A DNA stretch of 64,000 nucleotides, from assembly GCA_012934845.2 (NCBI GenBank), contig WNNJ02002853.1, positions 25,806-89,805 of the forward strand, in the 5' to 3' direction. Both the position numbers and the translations under genes were made by a program. This document shows, piece by piece, positions 61,101 through 64,000 of this stretch (position 1 is its first letter; every line of letters begins with the position of its first letter). This DNA is from Pomphorhynchus laevis. Lineage: Eukaryota; Acanthocephala; Palaeacanthocephala; Echinorhynchida; Pomphorhynchidae. The notes beneath the pieces are model-generated. The model was not told where the DNA came from, did no database searches, and saw only the letters and a program-made list of their open reading frames with translations.

Positions 61101-63452
61101 AGGTTATGTAATTGTAAGGAGAGAAAAAAATGATCAGAAATACCGGTATCAAGCACGGTGGTAATGCTTGGCATCAGCTTGCTAACATTAATTTGGTTTG
61201 TTACTCTTTAGACTAAACTAACTTGTGTGTAATACTCGGGTTGATTATTAATCGACCATAAAGTCGATTAATACGACTGAGCAAAAACGGCTGATCGAAA
61301 TAAAGATTTGTAAAGATTTTAAAAAATCACTAAAATTAAATTTTAGTGATTTATTTTTAAGCCAAAATTTAATTTTTATAAATTATGTCAATAACTAATT
61401 AATTTAAAAATAAAGATTTAATAATTAATTAATTTAATAAAGAATTTCATATAAAATGTTTTTAATTAATGATATAAATTTTACAAATCAAAATTACACC
61501 CTAACTTAAATATGGTCAGAAAAAGTCCAACGACCAGTGAAAATTGTCTGAGGCCTAGTCCAACGACTAGTACGCCTCAGACTTACTAGAAAAATTGTGA
61601 TAGCGTAAAATTGTGATATTGAAAATTTTCTTACCAAGAAAATTGTGATAGCATCTGCTGTGGAACAGCAGATTAAAAGTTAGGGTGTTTTTCATTAAAT
61701 TTTTAATCAATTTAATTTAGCAATTAAATTAATGTTTCACTAAGCGATTAACTGCTAAACCAAATTAACTGCTTAATATAAATTTCTTCTAAAAAGTTAA
61801 TTGCAACTTCATAAGAATAAGAAAAATGAGATTTTAAATGTAAAAAATTTATAAAATGGTTTTAAAAATGTAAGATTAAGACAACTCTTTTAAATATAAA
61901 AAATTAAATTGTTGAGGTTTTCTAATTATAAATAAGTTTGAACAAATAATTTTGTAATAATAAGATCATAATAGTGCTTTGGTGAATATGCGAATGAGCT
62001 ATTAGACACGCTTTCAATTTTCCATAATTCTAAAAGTGATTTTGTTCACAATGAGGTAATTTAAAAATAATTGATTTATACAGATAAAATTTCAGATTAA
62101 AAATATAAAGAATTTAATAAATTAGGCAAATTGACTGCTCGTTCTAAAATTGCGAGGAACAGCGGGTCAATTTTGCAGAATTTTGATTTAATTAATTAAT
62201 TAATTATTTAATTTAATTATTATATTTATTTAAGAGTAAATTTTTAATTTTAACTTATTTATAATATATTCATTTCATATAAATATTTGATCTGAAATAT
62301 TTAATTAAAATGATAATATTTACAAGTAATTACTGGTAGAAGTTTCGAAACGCGTCGTTCTATAATAATAATTATTATATATAATAATATAATATACTAT
62401 AAATAATGTAGGTGAAAATTATTCGGTACGTTACTAATTTGTACGGTAGAACAGGGATTCTGTATAGTGTAGTTTTTATAGGTTATAAGGTACGATTTTA
62501 TTTATTTAATAAAATAAATTATATTATATTTAAAGCTAAGTTATGAAAATAAATTTTTTTATTGTGACTTGCAAAGTAAATTATGTTTTTCTGTTTCCCT
62601 TTTCCTGTTTTTTCTATTTCTTATTTTTAGACATAACTAAACTATATACATATCGTACTTTATTTATACTAAAAATAAACTTTATGTCTAACTAAATTTT
62701 TAGACATAAATTTGTATAAAACAAATTATCCAATTATTTCAAATGTCTCGTTAGTTGTAAAAACAAACTTTTTCTTTAAAAATGGAAAAGAGATGTTACT
62801 TTTTTTATCATATTTGCAAATAAGAAATTAAACAATTTTTAATAAATCATATAATTAAAGTAAATTCATAAATATTTATTAAAACACAATTTTAATATTA
62901 GAAATAATATAATTTATAATTTATAATTTTTTTCTTTTACTTGTATTTATTTGCTGTATTTTAAAGAATTTAGACATCTTTAAATTTTTAGACACTTTAT
63001 ACATCTATAAGGCTGGAAATTATACAGTAGTTTAATTAAATATTTAGATTATATAATAGTTTAAAATCTTAATAATCAAAATGTAAGAACGAAATTATTT
63101 CAAATAATTATTTTATTATTTAAACTTTAACATTTATTTAAACTCTTTATTTCGCTTTTATCCTGTACCCTTGCGAACTGTGATTTGTGTTTTTATAAAA
63201 TTATTATATTTTATTTAAAAATGCAAGAATTCAATTAAATTTGATAGCTTTTTAATAAAAATTCTGTTTTTAATTAAATTATAAATTAAATAATCAATTA
63301 TCTTATATGCAATCTAAAATGTTTTTATTTTTATTATTTTTATGTTTGTTATTAGAGAAACAGATAATGATCGATTGGCTCTTGTCGTAAGAGCTGATAC
63401 AAAGAAGCGATCTAAGCAATTCCCATCTGATGTTGTCTTCGATAAAGATTAG
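27161..63452 (+). CDS. CEP78: CEP78-like centrosomal protein gene, at least 14 exon pieces, introns filled with transposons
   Basis: Spliced pieces give about 494 codons that follow human CEP78 as I remember it from start to end. The match covers the N-terminal helix region (DTFWDIYERCC, ISDWPPIFSALEQC), the leucine-rich repeats (VVLNINPELGDKGLKILCKA, AIDLRSCGLTGKSG, LTILVVDIRMNNL), and a charged, partly coiled-coil tail (KQEQDMRRKHMEICALQCEI, VDAMQRQLNAIIRMEEEEER). CEP78 acts at the centriole and cilium base and in vertebrates binds a DYRK2-EDD-DDB1-VprBP ubiquitin-ligase complex and PLK4. Exon phases agree at all junctions except one. Introns of 43, 46, 48 and 49 bp coexist with seven of 1.8-9 kb. 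Human CEP78 is longer (nearly 700 residues), mainly in the tail. Exon-level entries follow. Confidence 0.82.
29154..29257 (+). CDS. CEP78: CEP78-like exon 2
   Basis: Acceptor TTTTAG then GATTTCAG. Reads ISDWPPIFSALEQCTSIERL, then MSTIDRARG, matching the VDWAPLLSTLKINKDL region of CEP78. The donor is GAG then GTGCTT; the intron to exon 3 is only 43 bp. Confidence 0.8.
29301..29452 (+). CDS. CEP78: CEP78-like exon 3
   Basis: Acceptor TTCAAG. Reads SNRPEYLTVKSIMKKLSHSI, then KTIALEQLNFIAIKF and DISYLAR, corresponding to the first leucine-rich repeat region. The donor AGA then GTATGATG starts a 6.2 kb intron holding the intact RLE LINE. Confidence 0.82.
29660..30190 (+). mobile_element. PLE-A RT fragment in CEP78 intron 3
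   Basis: Frames read KPSNKYKYMDKIELIES, a V-P-M-G-G block, then KYMFRYIDDICVFNSNNFYS and EGVYLDMNIKLTLAKTTINL and YRKDDIFKFTRNIF. The catalytic box is RYIDD. Broken in several places. Confidence 0.8.
30278..30433. mobile_element. Small MITE with about 65-bp terminal inverted repeats
   Basis: The left arm runs ATAATTATTGGAGCTGGATC, AAAGAAAAGAG, then GATATTTCGCTAAC. The right arm is its near reverse complement, ending CCAATAATTAT. The element is about 155 bp and non-coding. A half copy lies at 36521-36600. Confidence 0.75.
30780..31303 (+). mobile_element. Penelope-like C-terminal part with GIY-YIG endonuclease
   Basis: The upstream frame has SLFDSGYPLWAIKRSHNAAK and VTKYLNFPFW. The 87-codon frame from 31040 contains GGIYRISCNGCAAHYVGQTG then VRLLGHKR and NHFAANGHDINF. 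This is the GIY...YVG pair with spaced Cys residues typical of the Penelope-type endonuclease, which nicks target DNA for insertion. At its end, the sequence passes straight into the PLE-A tail (see findings). The RT half is absent. Confidence 0.8.
31291..31490 (+). mobile_element. PLE-A tail fused to the GIY-YIG fragment
   Basis: From AAGCAGAAAATAGTAAA onward the sequence follows the PLE-A tail (compare 56205-56400), including a diverged terminal module at about 31395-31480. Confidence 0.65.
31846..31862. repeat. Target-site duplication, 3' side of RLE LINE
   Basis: TTTTTAAGGAAAATAAT, 17 bp, identical to 35274-35290. It abuts the poly-T (poly-A on the element strand) at 31863. Confidence 0.9.
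31863..35273 (-). mobile_element. Complete-looking RLE-type (R2-superfamily-like) LINE
   Basis: About 3.4 kb, single ORF (31950-34916), 5' UTR about 357 bp (34917-35273), very short 3' UTR (about 75 bp) with an A-tail of some 9 bases. Both ends are defined by a 17-bp exact target duplication in AT-rich DNA. It lies antisense in intron 3 of the CEP78-like gene. With intact frame and unblemished duplication it is the youngest insertion visible here. Confidence 0.88.
31950..34916 (-). CDS. 988-residue reverse transcriptase with restriction-like endonuclease
   Basis: Domains in order. The Cys-rich N-terminus (residues 12-49, CCTCNGPAAKCKGCRCAK, CSNC) is probably DNA- or RNA-binding. The RT palm and fingers have GGAGPSGIDA (281-290), IRPIGICDVSRRI (345-357), LLSIDADNAFNRI (406-418), EGFTQGDVLAMP (459-470) and the catalytic WYADDGN (494-500). 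A knuckle follows, CPC...HC...H..RHD (782-807). The restriction-like endonuclease has LDIS (852-855), FFDICV (868-873) and KCSKY (897-901), the PD...D...K..KY pattern of R2-type nucleases. All key residues look present. The protein would nick target DNA and copy its own mRNA there. Similar single-ORF proteins are, from memory, common in cnidarians and molluscs. Clade not assigned. The start at 34916 is the first ATG before the Cys motif. Confidence 0.88.
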   Translation of the reverse strand: MVRGKPSSVTPCCTCNGPAAKCKGCRCAKTDTKCSNCRAPNCGNKILSCPISGTVRSGADQTQIQKATGETDKTPITLSITDIFEQVVHWKPNLFRLPRCAESKRFIIELARIYRESWSQQESFTKAIVIGHLILQRDIRTSHKTLKVILSRRLDLWLKNEFTSLYTEAYILQEFSRRKRPNSTSRDWRRNFTSLVVSGRLNGAMHLLDTDATTGTPLNPDDMIGPTTVRELLLDKHPIAAKLNSNALDWNHVIPPHSFHPVVFDSIDKKLIVCMAKRVTGGAGPSGIDAQSWTHMLSKFGRESDELAEAIASFTRALATERIPMDITQALTSCRLIALTKKTGIRPIGICDVSRRIMTKAILSMVSEDIQQVCGRSQMCAGQRAGVECVTRAIRNELTNNPNHILLSIDADNAFNRINREAALCNIDRICPSLSIVMHNFYDHPSNLSVGGEFVKSQEGFTQGDVLAMPAFAIATLPIIHHISTKFPQVRQLWYADDGNLIGSPIQIRAAYDLLCKIGPAFGFHVNPQKCSIFTPTMEEANTCQQFNGTNVEVRTDGIVILGAPIGVDKYVYEVVESKVDKFCNLVERLADVGILDLQIAYACFTKALQHKWFHTQRTTQCSSDWFAPLRESIRSSSDNIFGLDDSDGSLWPLISLPLHCGGLGIIDPYMSAGVECENSGHLCEPYLNGLQGMELKLEQDFRANEVHRRKKTQYKASLLAQLPTYDIIKRRIIQHTMIKGASSWLSAFPTRESQTRIDNTTFRDAVAARYNTLTKDAPSLCPCGSSTSLAHCLSCPNGGHPSIRHDATRDILAKSLTQICDGVEIEPLLRSVDPSIHFERRSTTTDREARLDISCRGFYGGRSERAFFDICVFNVFAPSNLTRETTPSFEYHEQRKCSKYQERVDIIERANFAPIVYSSLGGESKSASTMIKRLSRKLAVKKESIYAQELTRIREKISLQHARCISMCIRGPRSARNRPANYHTVEW
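35274..35290. repeat. Target-site duplication, 5' side of RLE LINE
   Basis: Identical to 31846-31862. Removing the element and one copy gives continuous AT-rich intron sequence. Confidence 0.9.
35683..35755 (+). CDS. CEP78: CEP78-like exon 4
   Basis: Acceptor GATTACAG, donor CAG then GTAATA. Reads GFYSNESLRKITFKCCPLKE and CYVS, matching GLNKSASLVHLSLANCPI. Phase fits exon 3 (0) and exon 5 (1). Confidence 0.82.
36521..37019. repeat. Half MITE followed by duplicated 50-bp block
   Basis: 36521-36600 matches the left arm of the MITE at 30278. A block TATACTGCGTCGGTAGTAGA plus about 30 more bases occurs at 36611-36660 and again at 36969-37018, with few differences. On the minus strand one frame reads FTRSTRMVNLWDTLLP, which looks like a LINE ORF2 C-terminus (RVVNLWNSLP type). 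Not assignable further. Confidence 0.5.
37020..38688. other. Intron sequence, mostly AT-rich
   Basis: A patch at about 37190-37370 has higher GC and one minus-strand open stretch (EYRIAAAFPLTKGEADILD) that I cannot identify. The rest shows nothing. Confidence 0.3.
38689..38789 (+). CDS. CEP78: CEP78-like exon 5
   Basis: Acceptor GCAAATAG. Reads LCKSLYKCPIEKIVYEDC, then INAKSAQYVAQLIQ, a leucine-rich repeat. A GTAGGT donor begins a 48-bp segment ending in ATGCAG. That segment is in frame without stops, so it could be spliced or retained. Human CEP78 has no such insert, which favours splicing. Confidence 0.8.
38838..39003 (+). CDS. CEP78: CEP78-like exon 6
   Basis: Reads KHGAARSDQLCKGGEEQN, then GGIRRVVLNINPELGDKGLK and SADHWVK. 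GGIRRVVLN...GD matches AGLRRITLN...GD of CEP78. The donor AAAG then GTAATA opens a 6.8 kb intron. Confidence 0.85.
39601..39629. repeat. Perfect 14-bp palindrome with one-base centre
   Basis: TCGCACAATATGCT, C, AGCATATTGTGCGA. Confidence 0.85.
39930..40028 (+). mobile_element. PLE-A tail fragment
   Basis: Contains the frame EILRIATICNDIGFLQNHLN and NLIDTYFKL; stops at the AT microsatellite. Confidence 0.7.
40029..40101. repeat. (AT)n microsatellite
   Basis: About 35 AT dinucleotide copies with one early interruption. Confidence 0.95.
40104..42002 (+). mobile_element. SAP-LINE copy 2 (CR1 group), 3'-truncated, decayed
   Basis: The ORF1 remainder (40130-40960) reads TRCVIIRGLHES, then IKVIFEDKLHNEATLRRRGK and AMFPDRSYDDRKKLRKARQE, an RRM-like ORF1 type. 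The endonuclease and linker (40980-42000) read YSLDILLVTETWF, VLIAGDFSQLDFDA, FPTRGKSTLDKIYIN, SSNHLSVIIKPIN and NRDPHWMSHVPKEL. The last two match copy 1 (NRDPKWMTPLIKEI). The element stops at about 42002 before the RT, where another LINE fragment abuts. Frame breaks at about 40562, 40945 and 41180. Confidence 0.75.
42003..43065 (-). mobile_element. C-terminal third of another RLE-type LINE
   Basis: Read on the minus strand from 43065: APSDASLLSDLINRDTQIDK, LNKHDALFVLLNSISLPKIG, a degraded TTLPRRLGG block, DRARLIAVAFRYARTFLEAI, CACGEPVDRES...CRR and RVLLWDFTC. This is the order found after the YADD box in single-ORF LINEs whose tail ends in a Cys/His motif and a restriction-like nuclease (RPDG...LLWDVTV). 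Several breaks. A 21-bp tandem duplication (GGATTCGTGGCTGACAGC core, 42078-42119) lies at its end and an 11-bp hairpin at 42376-42402. Confidence 0.6.
43320..45560 (-). mobile_element. L2/CR1-like LINE, heavily decayed
   Basis: Minus-strand pieces, from high to low coordinate: PWFDSDCKISKRILCHSFR (45450-45390), GVLQGSVLG (about 44440), QYADDILL (about 44380), and LQRIINSAALVLLHLRRF (about 43945-43895), then LPILSWPSINL. The order fits endonuclease end, RT and C-terminus of the family also present at 7719-8643 and 58970-61230. Dozens of changes interrupt the frame, so this is one of the oldest copies. Confidence 0.7.
45820..45930 (+). CDS. CEP78: CEP78-like exon 7
   Basis: Acceptor TGCTTTAG. 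Reads AIDLRSCGLTGKSGSILMEM, then LNKNLTILVVDIRMNNL, the best match to CEP78 (ALDLQQCGLT...LVVLDIRKNPL). The donor GTTTTG is weak. Confidence 0.85.
45987..46188 (+). CDS. CEP78: CEP78-like exon 8 region with an off-frame junction
   Basis: The first part (45987-46054) reads DIVMENILIQQLMARRLPQN and DTE. The second part (about 46087-46188) reads VYLKKYLWHPPIYVDSREKE, then LSNNSPVQNQFKVQ, with donor CAG then GTATTT. Between them a 31-bp GT...CAG segment (46055-46085) carries a stop if read through. If it is spliced, the frame is one base off. This is either a non-canonical tiny intron, an assembly indel, or damage. Confidence 0.65.
46339..46545 (-). CDS. Hypothetical 68-residue Cys-rich protein
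   Basis: One open frame with its own ATG on the strand opposite the host gene, in intron 8. It has ten cysteines, seven of them in the first 33 residues (MEVIKCSSSCNDICIGSTFC, then CIFCREC), and a helical-looking tail. No family recognised. No promoter or poly-A signal stands out. It may be a small gene, an unrecognised exon, or a chance frame; its composition is more protein-like than the AT-rich surroundings. Confidence 0.25.
   Translation of the reverse strand: MEVIKCSSSCNDICIGSTFCKMACIFCRECIVANAWAGLKLKCPESKIYNLLQVIDNLTENQAGCQYG
46560..47170. other. AT-rich intron sequence, nothing recognised
   Basis: Low-complexity AATATTAATAT runs and no coding signal. Confidence 0.4.
47180..47842 (+). 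mobile_element. PLE-A RT, N-terminal and catalytic part
   Basis: The best PLE-A frame in the window (187 codons from 47279). YDFSTLYTNL is at 52-61, PMGGNSSPIIADLFLSFIEY at 138-157 and RYIDD at 179-183, where homology ends. These are Penelope-type RT boxes. YxDD as YIDD and the GGNSSP string set this family apart from PLE-B. No nuclease domain is attached. Confidence 0.82.
47920..48560 (-). mobile_element. PLE-A fragments, inverted relative to the previous copy
   Basis: Two partial RT blocks (about 47925-48060 and 48120-48350) and a diverged terminal module (48386-48481) with tail. Together with 47180-47842 they form an inverted arrangement. Confidence 0.7.
48700..49930. repeat. Two units of a roughly 0.9 kb AT-rich repeat
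   Basis: Landmarks ATAAACGAATTTTAAAA (48819 and 49692) and CCAGTTGTAAAATATTAT (about 48966 and 49861) recur about 0.9 kb apart. TTCATTAATTTAAACTAAT recurs at 49089, 49748 and again at 53912 beyond the RTE-like LINE. The RTE-like LINE therefore seems to have landed in this repeat. Confidence 0.6.
49127..49268. repeat. 142-bp block identical to the right end of the window
   Basis: Matches 63859-64000 base for base as far as the window shows, in the same orientation. Confidence 0.9.
49940..50560 (+). mobile_element. Possible LINE endonuclease scrap
   Basis: Higher-GC patch; one frame reads ISGDLNNS near 50245, like the GDFN/GDLN motif of LINE endonucleases, but the rest is too damaged to classify. 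A perfect 13-bp palindrome lies at 50441-50467. Confidence 0.35.
50580..53850 (-). mobile_element. RTE-like LINE, near full length, decayed
   Basis: Minus-strand pieces. Endonuclease (53551-52680): GTCNIISLVGKEPKLFEEMV, DIVGVTYLH, GWTLNYSRV, NERLAFLRLLVK, MIDFVIVSSDLRRFVLDTRV. Linker (52622-52206): RAAWWTPTVRDFVQQKK. RT (about 51912-51245): MIVPAFKKGDRRICFNYRGI, MCFVDLEKALDR. C-terminus (51245-50600): VEDFKYLRVLFSMDG, YGHELWVMTEE, then RGRHRYRWRD in another frame. One ORF without a gag-like ORF1 suits the RTE group. From memory it closely resembles elements abundant in fish. At least six breaks. Confidence 0.8.
53806..53849. repeat. Hairpin at the 5' edge of the RTE-like LINE
   Basis: TAATCGACTGGCA pairs with TGCCAGTCGATTA, and inside it CTAGC pairs with GCTAG around an AGCCCC loop; the only unpaired bases in the stem are C and A facing each other. 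It lies at the likely 5' end of the element. Confidence 0.75.
54559..54668. repeat. Near-perfect inverted repeat, about 50-bp arms
   Basis: Arms ATTTATTAGAGGAGGGAGTG and AAAATATTTATTTAATCCAATTTT (left, in part) face their near reverse complement on the right with an 8-nt loop. Looks like a MITE-type or fold-back element. Non-coding. Confidence 0.75.
55166..55352 (+). CDS. CEP78: CEP78-like exons 9 and 10 (49-bp intron between)
   Basis: Exon 9 (55166-55215) reads KRPYPINPQEDINPLAG. The intron 55216-55264 has GTAAAT and TTTTTAG ends. Exon 10 (55265-55352) reads LNRTGKQEQDMRRKHMEICA, then LQCEIRNLN, a charged helical stretch likely to be coiled coil. Neither length is a multiple of three, but together they are (138 bp), so the pair fits the phase-0 ends on both sides. 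Homology in this tail region is weak; support comes from phase and splice sites. Confidence 0.65.
55471..55586. repeat. Two short tandem duplications
   Basis: A 32-bp block (GGTGGTAGATATTT...CTAGCCC) is repeated at 55471-55502 and 55503-55534. AAGCGCTTAAAACTAAC is repeated at 55547 and 55570. Confidence 0.75.
56010..57300 (+). mobile_element. Array of PLE-A 3' ends, head to tail
   Basis: At least four truncated tails: 56010-56412, 56450-56530, 56690-57110 and 57140-57300. Three of them carry the structured terminal module (56334-56412, 56979-57110, 57220-57300). The frame RIATICNDIGFLQNHLNNLI and KYINQHNNIKNKF recurs. The head-to-tail layout is typical of Penelope-like insertions. Confidence 0.8.
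57400..57950 (+). pseudogene. DDE transposase remnant (IS630/Tc1-mariner superfamily)
   Basis: The frame from 57503 reads VLCAITKEGVLGYRIKSGSF, then KYIVMDNTSIHKS (second catalytic D in VMDN). In a shifted frame it continues FKFLPHYSLQLNPI, where the third acidic residue should follow but the sequence changes to a serine. The N-terminal DNA-binding part and the first catalytic D are not seen, and no terminal inverted repeats are visible. A dead plain DNA transposon fragment. Confidence 0.65.
58420..58692 (+). CDS. CEP78: CEP78-like exons 11 and 12 (46-bp intron between)
   Basis: Exon 11 (58420-58497) reads ILLRKYKKRWAREVEGRKRL, then RISLQQ, a basic segment. The intron is 58498-58543. Exon 12 (58544-58692) reads AAANISSIAYGNMSSDQSGE, then VDAMQRQLNAIIRMEEEEER. 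The phase-2 end matches the one-base start of the last exon. The arginine-rich stretch recalls the WRTAERAKRHRG part of CEP78. Confidence 0.68.
58970..61230 (-). mobile_element. L2/CR1-like LINE, 5'-truncated, best-preserved copy of its family
   Basis: Minus-strand order: endonuclease end (VLDTGISDHFFLSLQLHN, about 61170-61110), linker (RRSHQAPWFDCECVTAKRLL, about 60900), RT with SSYRPISHLSTISKLFKRII (about 60270), YAYRKHHSTLT, ALDLASAFDVVDH, HGVPQGSVLGPLLFTLLLGD (about 59910), IQYADDIVLYADCD, then MAILGISFNSHLSF and FRLRKFDHILRYSNSLSWLD (about 59300). The C-terminus is HTRLHGLNCGTIFP...FKKCLFTFLRNPNL. Only a few frame breaks (about 60565, 60090, 59640). The 3' flank has an A-rich run near 58970. 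Confidence 0.85.
61240..63355. other. AT-rich last intron, nothing coding
   Basis: Contains a perfect 14-bp palindrome (61324-61337 with 61339-61352) and a local cluster of repeats AAAATTGTGATAGC and ACGACTAGT near 61530-61680 with further small fold-backs. No gene seen. Confidence 0.4.
63356..63452 (+). CDS. CEP78: CEP78-like last exon with stop codon
   Basis: Acceptor TTGTTATTAG. Reads ETDNDRLALVVRADTKKRSK, then QFPSDVVFDKD and a TAG stop (63450-63452). Phase continues exactly from 58692. Long AT-rich sequence lies on either side, so the open, protein-like stretch stands out. Confidence 0.7.
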
Positions 63453-63648
63453 CAATGAAAATAGGCATCTCTCTATATGACACAGAGCGATGGATAACGA
63501 TGTAAAATGATTATTTTATTTATTATTTCATTTCTAAAAATAGATTGTAAGATATATTGATTCTTTTCGATAAATTTTTTTTCAAATAATCACCAAGTTT
63601 TGATAAATACAAAATTATCTAAACTTTCATCACTTTTATACAAGATTC

Positions 63649-63654
63649 AATAAA
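63649..63654 (+). terminator. Possible polyadenylation signal AATAAA
   Basis: AATAAA about 200 bp after the CEP78-like stop codon. A similar CAATAAAGTTTTGAT string recurs near 63730, as part of a short imperfect duplication. In such AT-rich DNA the hexamer is also expected by chance. Confidence 0.35.
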
Positions 63655-63858
63655 GTTTTGATCTTGAAAAATGGATTGACAATCGGAACATTACAAAGAT
63701 GATGAAATGAACATCATTTTTACAAGATGCAATAAAGTTTTGATTGACTAAAAAATTTTTTATCTTTAAATTCCCAATCCTTTAAAAAGGAAAAACTTCT
63801 AATCTCTTTTAATCTTTAAATTGACAATTGGAACATCAGCAAAGATACTAATATATAC

Positions 63859-64000
63859 AAATATACAGAATAATTTGCGATGAGATTATAAATGCAAAAT
63901 AGAATAATAGTGTATTAATAAACAATTATAAACTAAAATATATAAATAATTATTTGAAAATATTTTTTTAATTAAATTTTTTTTAAATTTTTTTATAACA
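63859..64000. repeat. Right-edge copy of the 142-bp identical block
   Basis: Identical to 49127-49268 and cut off by the window end, so the repeat is likely longer. Confidence 0.9.

Noticed and set aside
1-64000. CRISPR arrays, rRNA or tRNA genes
   Set aside because: No direct repeats with regular unique spacers, no rRNA-like sequence and no cloverleaf with TTC-type box was seen; the regular 16-bp array has no spacers.

Overview
This is a eukaryotic, strongly AT-rich stretch from an animal genome. An arthropod, most likely an insect, fits best, but the sequence alone does not fix the species. It holds no prokaryotic-style operons and consists of one recognisable host gene buried in layer upon layer of transposable elements.

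Host gene. A split gene on the + strand runs from 27161 to 63452. Its pieces match, in order, the N-terminal region, the leucine-rich-repeat region and the C-terminal tail of the centrosomal protein CEP78. I find 14 exon pieces on strict splice-phase logic, about 494 codons in all. Four introns are tiny (43 to 56 bp). Seven others are 1.8 to 9 kb, most of them stuffed with transposons. One internal junction (46055-46086) does not keep frame and needs checking.

Layout. 1-5438: a Penelope-like element (PLE-A) split by a CR1-like LINE whose ORF1 starts with a SAP-like motif. 5439-7690: AT-rich, hairpin-bearing spacer. 7719-8643: 3' part of an L2/CR1-like LINE. 8722-15960: two diverged copies of an I/Jockey-like LINE lying head to head. 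16500-17600: remains of a second Penelope-like lineage (PLE-B), with long inverted and direct repeats and hammerhead-ribozyme-like core segments. 18042-18402: a 16-bp minisatellite. 18540-20740: an L2/CR1-like LINE scrambled by internal tandem duplications. 21066-21760: a decayed LINE related to the intact element further on. 22024-25330: nested PLE-A debris. 27161 onward: the CEP78 gene with its element-filled introns.

Inside the gene. Intron 3 holds PLE pieces, a small MITE and a complete-looking restriction-like-endonuclease (RLE) LINE with one open 988-codon frame flanked by a 17-bp target-site duplication. Intron 6 holds a second SAP-LINE copy, the C-terminal third of another RLE-type LINE and a decayed L2-like LINE. 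Intron 8 holds PLE-A, a ~0.9 kb repeat and an RTE-like LINE. The intron at 55353-58419 holds a PLE-A array and a DDE-transposase remnant. The last intron holds an L2/CR1-like LINE.

Most promising signals: the intact RLE LINE, the permuted hammerhead-like segments near 17 kb, the conserved foldable module at the end of PLE-A copies, and many short perfect fold-back palindromes across the window.
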